NCBI GenBank assembly: GCA_902497145.1
Contig: CABVDR010000001.1
Coordinates: 1-64,000 of the forward strand
Direction: 5' to 3'
Length of the DNA stretch: 64,000 nucleotides
Source: an uncultured Oscillospiraceae bacterium
GTDB taxonomy: Bacteria > Bacillota > Clostridia > Oscillospirales > Oscillospiraceae
Shown: piece by piece, positions 38,151 to 46,120 of the stretch
Position numbering within the stretch: position 1 is the stretch's first letter
Layout of the letters: each line of letters opens with the position of its first letter
Translations under genes and position numbers: made by a program
The notes under the pieces: generated by a model
What the model was told of the DNA's origin: nothing
Databases searched by the model: none
The model's input: only the letters and a program-made list of their open reading frames with translations

Positions 38151-40133
38151 ATGCGAACCATTGAAGTTGCCAGAAAGCTGGCGGAGGCAGGCCGGAAGGA
38201 AGACGCCCAAAAGGGGTATTATCTGGCCATACAGAAAATGGACACAGAAACGCTGGAGCCTATGGAACAGCTGGAGGCCGCCAGCTTTCTCTTCTTCTCC
38301 AAATGGGATCACAGACTTCCCTTCACCATTTTTGTTTCTCTCTATAACCAGGGGCATTTTCAGGACGAAATTATGAACCTGATGCTCCAGGCCTTTTATC
38401 TGCCCAATGTGCAGAAGCAGCGCAAGCAGTATGATAGAAACTGCCGTGCTCTGGCCCGCTACCCCTACTTTTTCCGGGACAGCTTTCCTAATTTTAATGA
38501 GCTTCCCATTCTTTTCTTCCCCTTTGACGATAAGGGTTTTGTTCCCTTTATTCAGGCGGAAAACCGCTTTGGCAAGTATTTGGACTTTAACGACCCGGTG
38601 ATTGACCGCTATTTCTTTGAAGATTTGGAAAATCCCATCCTGGCTAAGGATGTTTACTCCCAGTATCAACTGGAATATTTGAACGACAACGTGCGCAAAA
38701 GCGAGTGGGTGGGTCGGGAGAACCACATTTATCTCCATTATACGGATTGGAACCAGTTCTGCGGCTATCTCCCCTGCCTGGACTTTGTGCAGCTGCTAAA
38801 GGATAAAAAGCTAGTTTTTCTCATGGAAGAAGAAATCAGCCAGTATCCCATCGACTTCAAGGTACGCTTCGGCATTGATTATAGCCAGTACCCGGTCAAA
38901 CCCATTGGCATCCGGGAGGTGAATCGGCTGATTTGGCACACCCAGCTGTCGGCTCATAACGGAGGCGACTTCTTTAATGAAATTTTTTACGGTCATCCCA
39001 ATCTTCTCGCCTACGAATCCCTTATGTTTGATCAGGTGACAGAGTTGGTGCAAGCACAACGAAAAAATCTCCAGCAACTTGCCCAGGAGCCAGATCGGAT
39101 TACACAAGAGTTAGTGCACCTCCAGCACCCCACAGATAAGGACTTCTTGGTGGCAACATTTTTGAACACCGATGTGGTAAACAGTCATATACAAAATGAT
39201 TGCCGCATCGTTCCCGCCCTGTTTTTCCAGCCCCATTTTGCCAATGTCAGCTGCAATATTTGCACCAATGAAAACCAGGACAAAGCAATAATTTCTTCCA
39301 ACCAATATGAGAAAATTAGCCAATCGCCCATTTTCAAACAATTTAAGTATATCAAAACTTTTACGCCTATGCGCCGCATCACCACCAGCTATGGTGCCAC
39401 GGTACGCTTTATGGGAGCGAGTGCTGAAGAATCAGACTGGGAATCCATCGTTGCAGACGCCTTTACTGAGCGACTACTAAACCGCTCTTTCATGGTGGAC
39501 AAGCAGGAGCGGCTGTACCGGGACAGTGTGCTGGTACGGTTTGAGGACGGCAAGCTGAACCCAAAGGCCACCTTTACCGCCCTGGCAAAATTTCTGGATA
39601 TCCCCTATACGGAGAGTATGACCTACTGCTCCGGCAAAACGGGACTGAATCCGGAATCCTATAAGGGAAATGCTCTGGGCTTTGATCCGGCTCCCATCTA
39701 CCGGACCTATGATGACTATGTGGACGATGCTGACCGTTGCCTGCTGGAATATTTCCTGCGAGATGTCTATCATGAATACAGCTATGACTTCCATTATTAT
39801 AACGGAGAACATGTGGATATGAATTGGGTGAAAGAAAAGTTGAAAGGCTTCCATCATTTAGATCATTTAATTGTTGAAACAGCAAAAAATTATCTGGATC
39901 ACAACACTTCAGAGAATGCGGTGATTCTATCTGATGACACTGTCTATGAAAAAGACAAGGGAAACTGGATGATGGCAGAACGTCAATTGGAGGGTTATGA
40001 AAAAAACCGTTTGAAGGTGACAGAGATTCTGCTAAAGAACCTGCAATTTGTTAACAAACAGGGTCAGCCCCTGCAATTCATGAAAAAGTTGGAGCTGGAC
40101 CCGGACCTGCTGGAACAGCCCCTGTACCACTAA
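38151..40133 (+). CDS. Large putative sulfotransferase-like protein of flagellin-linked cassette
   Basis: The 660-residue product has an N-terminal helical repeat-like region (MRTIEVARKLAEAGRKEDAQKGYYLA) and a middle and C-terminal part that resembles a sulfotransferase by order of motifs: a glycine turn before FFNEIFYGHPNLLAYES (residues about 270), FTPMRRITTSYGATVRFMG (like the R-x-P-x-x-R-x-x-S-x-Y 3'-phosphate-binding element) near 410, and VLVRFEDGKLNPKATFTALAKFLDIPY (like the terminal YEDL...NP...L..FL.IP) near 465. The classical SGT loop is replaced by HNGGDF. No search was possible, so a transferase of another kind is possible. An AAGGAGG site precedes the ATG. It is the first gene of the cassette. 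Confidence 0.55.
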   Translation: MRTIEVARKLAEAGRKEDAQKGYYLAIQKMDTETLEPMEQLEAASFLFFSKWDHRLPFTIFVSLYNQGHFQDEIMNLMLQAFYLPNVQKQRKQYDRNCRALARYPYFFRDSFPNFNELPILFFPFDDKGFVPFIQAENRFGKYLDFNDPVIDRYFFEDLENPILAKDVYSQYQLEYLNDNVRKSEWVGRENHIYLHYTDWNQFCGYLPCLDFVQLLKDKKLVFLMEEEISQYPIDFKVRFGIDYSQYPVKPIGIREVNRLIWHTQLSAHNGGDFFNEIFYGHPNLLAYESLMFDQVTELVQAQRKNLQQLAQEPDRITQELVHLQHPTDKDFLVATFLNTDVVNSHIQNDCRIVPALFFQPHFANVSCNICTNENQDKAIISSNQYEKISQSPIFKQFKYIKTFTPMRRITTSYGATVRFMGASAEESDWESIVADAFTERLLNRSFMVDKQERLYRDSVLVRFEDGKLNPKATFTALAKFLDIPYTESMTYCSGKTGLNPESYKGNALGFDPAPIYRTYDDYVDDADRCLLEYFLRDVYHEYSYDFHYYNGEHVDMNWVKEKLKGFHHLDHLIVETAKNYLDHNTSENAVILSDDTVYEKDKGNWMMAERQLEGYEKNRLKVTEILLKNLQFVNKQGQPLQFMKKLELDPDLLEQPLYH

Positions 40134-40146
40134 GGAGAAAGACCCT

Positions 40147-40677
40147 ATGGACGATCAAGGAACGGTTTATTTTTTTACTGGCCTATCCGGCGCTGGGAAA
40201 ACTACCATCGGCGGTCTGTTTTACCGCCGCTTGAAAGAGCACAAACCCAATGTAGTTGTGCTGGACGGCGACCAGACACGACCGGTCTTTAACGAAAACA
40301 TTGGCTATTCTATGGCCGACCGCCTGAACGGAGCAAAGCGGGTGTTCCGCGTGTGTAAGATGCTGGCAGAGCAAAATATTGACGTGGTCTGCTGCAGTAT
40401 CTGCATGTTTGAGGAAGTGCGGGCTTGGAACCGAGATAATATCCCAAATTACCGGGAAATCTATATCCGGGTGAAAAAAGAGACACTTCTGGCCCGTAAT
40501 CAGAAGGGGTTGTATTCCGCAGGTAAAAATGTAGTGGGCGTGGATCTGCCCTTTGATGAGCCGAAACACTCGGACTTGGTCATTCAGAATGATGGCGAGC
40601 ATACTCCGCTGGAACTAGTGGAGGAAATCGAGCACGCATTCGGCTTGACAAACCTGGACCAGGAGGTTCGGTCATGA
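40147..40677 (+). CDS. Adenylylsulfate-kinase (CysC) family kinase
   Basis: The 176-residue protein has Walker A GLSGAGKT (residues 12-19) and the family element VVLDGDQTRPVFNENIGYSMADR, matching LDGDxxRxxLxxxLGFSxxDR of APS kinases. It also has later REIYIRVKKETLLARNQKGLY, YKA-like loop and DLPFDEPKHSDLVI (like PYEPPxxPDL). APS kinase makes PAPS. A CysC homologue in Campylobacter capsule genes instead phosphorylates CDP-amidate at the 3'-hydroxyl, so the substrate is not certain. No other sulfate-assimilation gene is in the window. It overlaps the next gene by 4 bases. Confidence 0.85.
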   Translation: MDDQGTVYFFTGLSGAGKTTIGGLFYRRLKEHKPNVVVLDGDQTRPVFNENIGYSMADRLNGAKRVFRVCKMLAEQNIDVVCCSICMFEEVRAWNRDNIPNYREIYIRVKKETLLARNQKGLYSAGKNVVGVDLPFDEPKHSDLVIQNDGEHTPLELVEEIEHAFGLTNLDQEVRS

Positions 40678-41510
40678 TTTTTGCAGCAGATCTTCACACC
40701 CATAGCACTGCCTCAGATGGGCAGTACACCCCGGCTGATTTGGTCCGGCAGGCCAAGGAGGCTGGGATCACGTGCCTGGCGATTACCGACCACGACACCA
40801 TTGGCGGCGTAGGACAAGCCATCCAAGCAGGCCAGGAGTACGGCCTGCTGGTGCTGCGGGGCGTAGAAATGGCGGCCAAAGAAAACCGCCACATGCACAT
40901 CCTAGGGTTAGGTCTACATGCAGACTGTCCGCAGTTGGCGCAGCTGTGCCAATCTCTGCTGAACAACCGAAATGAGCGCAACGAGCGCATCATTGGATTT
41001 TTAAAAGAAAAAGGCATTGCACTCTCTTTGGATGAGGTAAGAGCTGTGGCCGGGGGACAGATTGTCGGTCGCCCCCATTTTGCCCAAGTCATGGTTCGGA
41101 AGGGGTATGTGGCAAACACCCGGGAGGCCTTTGACCGCTATCTGGACACCCCTGAATATCAGCGCATTGAGCGTTTAAAAGCCAGCGCTGGGATGTGTAT
41201 ACAGGCCATTCATCAGGGCGGCGGCAAGGCGGTTCTTGCACACCCCTGCCAGCTGGAATTTTCTGACGAACAGCTGGAAGAAACCCTTTGCCATCTAAAA
41301 GAACTAGGGCTGGATGGCTTGGAATGTTACTATCCCCAGCACACGCCTGCGATGGTGCAAAAGTATCTGGCTTTTGCCCGTAAATATGACTTGGGCATCA
41401 CGGCTGGCAGCGATTTTCACGGAGATGCTGTCCATCCGGACAAACCACTGCATCCCGTAAAATTAGAGTTGGATTGGTTGCTGGATGGGAAAAAGGGGGC
41501 AAAAAAATGA
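40674..41510 (+). CDS. PHP-domain phosphatase, probable 3',5'-nucleotide bisphosphatase
   Basis: The 278-residue protein has all PHP metal motifs: DLHTHSTASDG, ITDHDT, RGVEM, VGRPHFA, AVLAHPC and AGSDFHG. Length and motif order match the YciV/TrpH-type enzymes, which hydrolyse 3',5'-bisphosphates such as PAP. That is the side-product of PAPS-using transferases, so this gene would recycle the product of the reaction catalysed with the neighbouring kinase. Coupled by ATGA overlap on both sides. The exact substrate is inferred from family knowledge and context. Confidence 0.85.
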   Translation: MIFAADLHTHSTASDGQYTPADLVRQAKEAGITCLAITDHDTIGGVGQAIQAGQEYGLLVLRGVEMAAKENRHMHILGLGLHADCPQLAQLCQSLLNNRNERNERIIGFLKEKGIALSLDEVRAVAGGQIVGRPHFAQVMVRKGYVANTREAFDRYLDTPEYQRIERLKASAGMCIQAIHQGGGKAVLAHPCQLEFSDEQLEETLCHLKELGLDGLECYYPQHTPAMVQKYLAFARKYDLGITAGSDFHGDAVHPDKPLHPVKLELDWLLDGKKGAKK

Positions 41511-42235
41511 AAACGGCCATTGTGACCGGTTCCACCCGCGGAATCGGACGGGCCATTGGGCTTAAGTTACTGCGTCAAGGTTGTGATGTAGCATTTAACT
41601 ACCGCGAAAATTCTAAGCAAGCTGAACAATTGGCGCATGAACTAGAGGAAAACGGGTTTTCTGGGCGTTATCAGATTATTTCAGCCGATCTTTCTTCAAT
41701 GGAAGGTATCATGGACTTGGAAACCAATTTGCAAGAGCGCTTTCACAAACTGAACTATTTGGTTTTAAATGCTGGTATTACCTGCCGAGGAACGTTGGAT
41801 CAACTGCAATTGGAAGACTGGGAGCGGGTAATAAATACTAATTTGACAATGCCTCTTTTCCTAACCCAGCGGTGCGCGCAATGGATACAACCAGGCGGAT
41901 GTATTCTGTTTTTAGGAAGTCTCCTCGGACAATATCCGCATGCTACATCCCTTTCCTATGGGGTTTCAAAGGCGGGTATCCACTACTTGACCCGCGCGTT
42001 GGTAAAAGAATTTGAACAGAACCAGGTAAGGGTAAATTGCATTGCACCGGGTTTTGTAGAAACTGATTGGCAGAGAGATAAGCCGCAGGAAATCCGGCGT
42101 TCCATTGAAAACAAAGTAGCCCTTCACCGTTTTGCTCAACCCGAAGAAATCGCACAGATGGCATGGTCAATTTTGAAGAATTCTTATATGAATGGGGCCA
42201 TTATCAACATTGATGGGGGATATTGTTTCCGATGA
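41507..42235 (+). CDS. Short-chain dehydrogenase/reductase (FabG-like)
   Basis: The ATG at 41507 overlaps the stop of the PHP gene; the earlier in-frame start would overlap it further. The 242-residue product has TGSTRGIG (cofactor loop, residues 7-14), LVLNAG, the catalytic SYGVSKAG (Tyr and Lys), and a C-terminal DGGYC. It is closest to 3-oxoacyl-ACP reductases, but in this cassette it may reduce a sugar or acyl part of the modifying group. Base composition drops in GC from here onward. A GGGGGC site lies upstream. Confidence 0.85.
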   Translation: MKTAIVTGSTRGIGRAIGLKLLRQGCDVAFNYRENSKQAEQLAHELEENGFSGRYQIISADLSSMEGIMDLETNLQERFHKLNYLVLNAGITCRGTLDQLQLEDWERVINTNLTMPLFLTQRCAQWIQPGGCILFLGSLLGQYPHATSLSYGVSKAGIHYLTRALVKEFEQNQVRVNCIAPGFVETDWQRDKPQEIRRSIENKVALHRFAQPEEIAQMAWSILKNSYMNGAIINIDGGYCFR

Positions 42236-42774
42236 CAAGTGTAAATATTGAAATATTACAGCGTGAAGCAAGTAAAAAGTACCCTGCTGCTGAACTGTTT
42301 CATGCAGATCCATCACGATTTTACTTTGAAGAGCGAGTGCGAATGAACTGCTTTTATTGTAAAAACTACAATTTGAATTGGAAGTGTCCTCCCCGTATTC
42401 CAGATATAAATTATCAAAAGATGATGCAGGAGTTTCAATTTGGCGCGTTTGTAAAAATTGAATTGCCATTTAATGAGTATAATTTTCAAGATATTCGCAA
42501 TCGAACGACAAATGAACTGCACCAGGTTTTGTTATATTTAGAACGTTTTCTTTGGGACCATGATTATCCAATGGCCCTGTCTTTTTTAGGAGGATCATGT
42601 AAGTTATGTAAGGGGGGATGTGGGAAAGAGAGATGTAATAACCCATATTTGGCAAGAGTTCCCTTAGAAGCAACAGGAGTAAATGTTATCAAAACTGTGG
42701 AAGAACAAACCGGAATTCATCTTCTGTTTCCACCGCAAAATACGCTAAAACGTGTGGGACTGTTGTTATGGTGA
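42232..42774 (+). CDS. DUF2284-family metal-binding protein
   Basis: ATG 42232 overlaps the stop of the reductase (ATGA), giving 180 residues. There is an N-terminal cysteine group (MNCFYCKNYNLNWKCPP, with Cys pairs suited to iron-sulfur or zinc binding) and a second cluster GGSCKLCKGGCGKERCNNP. The pattern matches the DUF2284 'predicted metal-binding' family, frequent in anaerobes; function unknown. Its presence in a modification cassette is unusual. AT-richer than the flanks. Confidence 0.8.
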   Translation: MTSVNIEILQREASKKYPAAELFHADPSRFYFEERVRMNCFYCKNYNLNWKCPPRIPDINYQKMMQEFQFGAFVKIELPFNEYNFQDIRNRTTNELHQVLLYLERFLWDHDYPMALSFLGGSCKLCKGGCGKERCNNPYLARVPLEATGVNVIKTVEEQTGIHLLFPPQNTLKRVGLLLW

Positions 42775-42799
42775 ATGGCATTTAAGAAGAGGTGTTTGA

Positions 42800-43510
42800 A
42801 TGGTTTACATTATTTTAGCTGCAGGTACTGGAAGCCGACTGCATCCAATTACCTTAAAGCATCCTAAAACGCTGTTTTCTTTGGATGATGGGACTACAAT
42901 TCTGCAGCGAATGGTCGGGCTGATAAAAAGTTTAGATGCAGAGGCGAAGATTGCAATTGTCTGCGGCTTTCAGCATCAACTTTTAAAAAAATATGTTTCT
43001 GGAGTACAGTGGATCTACAATCCCTTTTATGAGGTAACAAATTCCTTGGCATCTTTATGGTTTGCGAAGGAGTTTTTATTACAAGGGGAAGTAACTATTT
43101 TGAATGGCGATATCGTCATGGATAAGAATTTAATGCAGGAGATTGTTATAAAAAATACAGACGTACCTATGGTTTTGATGGATTCTTCCATTAAAGATGG
43201 GGATTATAATGTACAAGTCGAAAACGATAAAGTCGTTGTAATGAGTAAAGCACTTACTCATTATACAGGGGAATACGCTGGAGTAACGAAGCTGGATAAA
43301 GAATCGGCCAAACAGTTACACTCCAAGATATGTGAGATGGTGGAAGACGGGAGATATAAAACCTGGTATGAGGATGCACTGGTACAAATGATCTTTGAAG
43401 AAAACTTTTCTCTCTATACAATGGATATCTCAGCTTACGAATGGACAGAAGTGGATAGCGTGGATGACTTACTCTACGCAAAAAGGATCCATGAGAAAGA
43501 AAAAGCATAG
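42800..43510 (+). CDS. Nucleotidyltransferase, LicC/PntC-like
   Basis: The 236-residue protein has the nucleotide-binding start MVYIILAAGTGSRLHPITLKHPKTLF, the element VQWIYNPFYEVTNSLASLWFAKEFL and TILNGDIVMD, and near the end WTEVDSVDDLLYAK. This is the pattern of CTP-using transferases such as LicC (phosphocholine), PntC (phosphonates) and the phosphoglutamine cytidylyltransferase of Campylobacter. It would activate a phosphorus-containing or sugar-phosphate group with CTP. Ribosome site AAGAGGTG. Last gene of the cassette, AT-rich. Confidence 0.85.
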   Translation: MVYIILAAGTGSRLHPITLKHPKTLFSLDDGTTILQRMVGLIKSLDAEAKIAIVCGFQHQLLKKYVSGVQWIYNPFYEVTNSLASLWFAKEFLLQGEVTILNGDIVMDKNLMQEIVIKNTDVPMVLMDSSIKDGDYNVQVENDKVVVMSKALTHYTGEYAGVTKLDKESAKQLHSKICEMVEDGRYKTWYEDALVQMIFEENFSLYTMDISAYEWTEVDSVDDLLYAKRIHEKEKA

Positions 43511-43640
43511 ACAAAATCAAGTTAATAAGATATATGATGTGTATGTTACTGCGTGAGAAGTGACTTTCATGGCAAAAAGGTTCAGGTGGGCAAGTAACTA
43601 CGGCCAGTCATATTGGAACTAAATTGGATTTTTGAAAAAT

Positions 43641-43691
43641 AAAACGTCCTCTGAATTTACAATAGCGTAGCTGTAATTTCAGAGGACGTTT
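43641..43691. terminator. Bidirectional terminator between cassette and cheB
   Basis: AAACGTCCTCTGAA..TTACA and its complement TGTAA..TTCAGAGGACGTTT form a stem of about 19 bp with an A-run to the left and T-run to the right. Confidence 0.85.
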
Positions 43692-43696
43692 CTATA

Positions 43697-44758
43697 TTAT
43701 TTTCCAGTTTTTAAGTGCTGCATCAGCACGGCGGCAATGTTTTCGCAGGAGGCCTGAATCATCACGGCTCCGATATCCTGAGCCACGCCGGGCATGCCAT
43801 AGACTACGGAGGAGTCCTTATCCTGGCCGATGGTGTAGGCTCCCGCCTTGCGCATGGCCAAAAGACCGCTGGCGCCGTCCCGGCCCATGCCGGTCATAAT
43901 GATGCCCACCATGTGGCACTTGATTTGAGAGGCCATAGAGGTGAATAAGGCATCCACCGAGGGGCGGTGGCCGCTGACCTTATCACCCGGCTGACAGGCC
44001 AAAGTATATCGGGAGCCCATCCGCACCACCCGGGCCTGAAGGTCGGCGGGGGCAATGAGGGCCAGGCCACGGTGGATCTCGTCGCCGTTTTTGGCCTCCC
44101 GCACTTCCATGGCGCACAGTTTGTTGAGCCGCTGGGCATACATACCGGTAAAGCCCTTGGGCATGTGCTGGACAATGACCATACCAGGGATATCGGCAGG
44201 CAGGCGCTTCAGAACCTCTAAAGTGGCCTCGGTGCCGCCGGTAGAAGCACCCAGGCCGATAATAGTGCGATCCAGATCAACAAGACCGCTGCCCCGGCCC
44301 AAAGCGGCGGCAGGGACCACCGCGGCAGACTGTTTGGCGGCAGTGCGGGGGCAGGGGGCCACCTTGGCTCGGGAGGCCACCACGATCTTCTGAGACAGTG
44401 CCCGGAGGAAAGCCTCCCGGCTCTCTACCCCGTCTGGTTTGCGTACAAAGTCTACCGCTCCGGCAGCCAGGGCGTCAAAGACCCGCAGGTTCAAGCTGGA
44501 GACCAAAATGACCGGCAGGGGATGTTCCGGCAGCAGCTGCTTGAGAAAGTCAATGCCGTTGGTGCCCGGCATTTCCACATCCAGGGTCATCACGTCCGGA
44601 TTGAGTCGGGTGATTTTGGCCTTGGCGTCCAGAGCGTTGATAGCATAGCCCACCACCTCGATATTGGGATAGGCGGAAAGTCCTTTTATAAGAAAAGCCC
44701 GGGCTACCGCGGAATCGTCCACAACCAGCACTCGGATTTTATGCTGAGAGGGTATCAT
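43697..44758 (-). CDS. cheB: Chemotaxis protein-glutamate methylesterase CheB
   Basis: The 353-residue protein has a receiver (D14/D15, phospho-acceptor D60, K108) and a methylesterase domain with the triad S172 (GLGASTGG), H198 (IVQHMPKGF) and D293 (MTGMGRDGASG). Phosphorylation by CheA activates it to remove methyl groups from receptors or deamidate glutamines. It is the last gene of the cheA-cheW-cheR-cheB set on the minus strand, 18 bases from cheR. The length and layout are standard. Confidence 0.98.
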   Translation of the reverse strand: MIPSQHKIRVLVVDDSAVARAFLIKGLSAYPNIEVVGYAINALDAKAKITRLNPDVMTLDVEMPGTNGIDFLKQLLPEHPLPVILVSSLNLRVFDALAAGAVDFVRKPDGVESREAFLRALSQKIVVASRAKVAPCPRTAAKQSAAVVPAAALGRGSGLVDLDRTIIGLGASTGGTEATLEVLKRLPADIPGMVIVQHMPKGFTGMYAQRLNKLCAMEVREAKNGDEIHRGLALIAPADLQARVVRMGSRYTLACQPGDKVSGHRPSVDALFTSMASQIKCHMVGIIMTGMGRDGASGLLAMRKAGAYTIGQDKDSSVVYGMPGVAQDIGAVMIQASCENIAAVLMQHLKTGK

Positions 44759-44776
44759 ACGGTTGTCTGCTCCTTC

Positions 44777-45622
44777 CTAAGAGCGGGCAGGCGCGCTGTT
44801 CTTGCGATAGACGGCAGGGGCCACCATTTGAAACAGAGGGGTTTGCCCCAGAGATTCTGAATGGCTGATGAACAGGTAAGCGTTGGGATTCATGGCGTTG
44901 TAAAAACGCTGTACCAGCGCGTCCCGCGTGCTCTGATCAAAATATATCATTACGTTGCGGCAGAAAATCACATCGAATTTCAGCCGGAACTGAATGGGAC
45001 TCATAAGGTTAAAGGTGCGGAAGATCACATTGTTCCGAATGGCCGGAGCCACGGTGTACTCTCCCGGATGAGTCTTGCTGGGAATAAAGTAGCGTTTGAG
45101 CCACTCGTTGGGCATATCCGCCGGGGGCTGATACACCCCGGCCTTGGCCTTGGCCATGGCCTGCTGGGAGATGTCAGTGGCCAGAACGCGGGTGTCCCAC
45201 TGGCTGGCCTGAGAGCCGAAGTACTCCTTGAGATAGATGGACAGGGTGTAGGGCTCCTCCCCGCTGGAGCAGCCGGCGCTCCAGATAGACAGCACCTTAT
45301 CCTTGCTGTGGCGCTTTTCCAACTCCGGCAGAATGGTGTTCTGGAAAAAGGTAAAGTGATCCTTTTCCCGCAGAAAATAGGTGTAATTGGTGGTCAGCTT
45401 GTTGAGCACCAGCTCCAGATCCTGGGGGTCCTTGCTGGTAAACAAGTGGTCCAGAAAGGACCGGAAATCCTTGTACCCCTTGGCTTTCAGGGAGTGGGAG
45501 AGCCGGCTGGTAATAAGCTGACGCTTTTTGCTCAGGTCGATGCCGTAGTTTTTGTGGATGAACTGGACCAACTGCTGGAAATCGGCATCCGAGATGGCCA
45601 GATCGTGAAATATCATATCCAT
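44777..45622 (-). CDS. cheR: Chemotaxis methyltransferase CheR
   Basis: The 281-residue protein has the CheR N-terminal helical domain (ISDADFQQLVQFIHKNYGIDLSKKRQLITSRL), and the SAM-binding core LSIWSAGCSSGEEPYTLSIYL, followed by RVLATDISQQAMAKAKAGVY, FDVIFCRNVMIYFD and the closing LFISHSESL. It methylates receptor glutamates. No receptor in the window has the C-terminal docking pentapeptide, so it probably acts without tethering. 15 bases from cheW. Confidence 0.98.
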   Translation of the reverse strand: MDMIFHDLAISDADFQQLVQFIHKNYGIDLSKKRQLITSRLSHSLKAKGYKDFRSFLDHLFTSKDPQDLELVLNKLTTNYTYFLREKDHFTFFQNTILPELEKRHSKDKVLSIWSAGCSSGEEPYTLSIYLKEYFGSQASQWDTRVLATDISQQAMAKAKAGVYQPPADMPNEWLKRYFIPSKTHPGEYTVAPAIRNNVIFRTFNLMSPIQFRLKFDVIFCRNVMIYFDQSTRDALVQRFYNAMNPNAYLFISHSESLGQTPLFQMVAPAVYRKNSAPARS

Positions 45623-45637
45623 GGATACTTGCCTCCC

Positions 45638-46105
45638 TTAGGAGTGCTCCATCAGGTGGGCGCAGTCAAAGGACAGCATGGTCTGACCGTCCTCCAGAGA
45701 ACACATGCCGCACACCAGCTCGTTGGAGCTCTGGGGGGGAACGGGCAGCAGGGTGGACACATCGATGTCCACCATTTTCTGTACTTGATCCACCAGAATG
45801 CCCACCTGGGTGTCATCGGAGCGCAGGATCATCATGCAGTCGCTTTCACAGTCCCCGTGGTTGAGCAGGCGGCGAATGTCCACAATGGGGATGATCTGGC
45901 CGCGCAGGTTGATGATCCCTCGAATATAGCCGGGTACCAGGGGCAGTTTGGTGATGGTGTGGCCGGTAATGATCTCAGCTACCGACTCCGCCGGGACGCC
46001 GAAGAGCAGATCCCCCGACATAAACAGCAGGTATTTTTCCGTCTGAACAGTGACCGCTCCGTCCTCCAGCTGGTCGGTAGGGAGCAAAACTTCCTCTTGA
46101 TTCAT
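45638..46105 (-). CDS. cheW: Chemotaxis coupling protein CheW
   Basis: The 155-residue protein shows CheW features: KYLLFMSGDLLFGVPAESVAEIIT, LPLVPGYIRGIINLRGQIIPIVDIRRLL, and ILVDQVQKMVDIDVSTLLPVP with the final MLSFDCAHLM. It links receptors and CheA in the array. The ribosome site is at the end of cheA. Standard length. Confidence 0.96.
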   Translation of the reverse strand: MNQEEVLLPTDQLEDGAVTVQTEKYLLFMSGDLLFGVPAESVAEIITGHTITKLPLVPGYIRGIINLRGQIIPIVDIRRLLNHGDCESDCMMILRSDDTQVGILVDQVQKMVDIDVSTLLPVPPQSSNELVCGMCSLEDGQTMLSFDCAHLMEHS

Positions 46106-46120
46106 CTTCTATCCTCTCCT

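Noticed and set aside
40147..40677. Assimilatory sulfate reduction gene
   Set aside because: No ATP sulfurylase, PAPS reductase or sulfate transporter is near; the context is surface modification.
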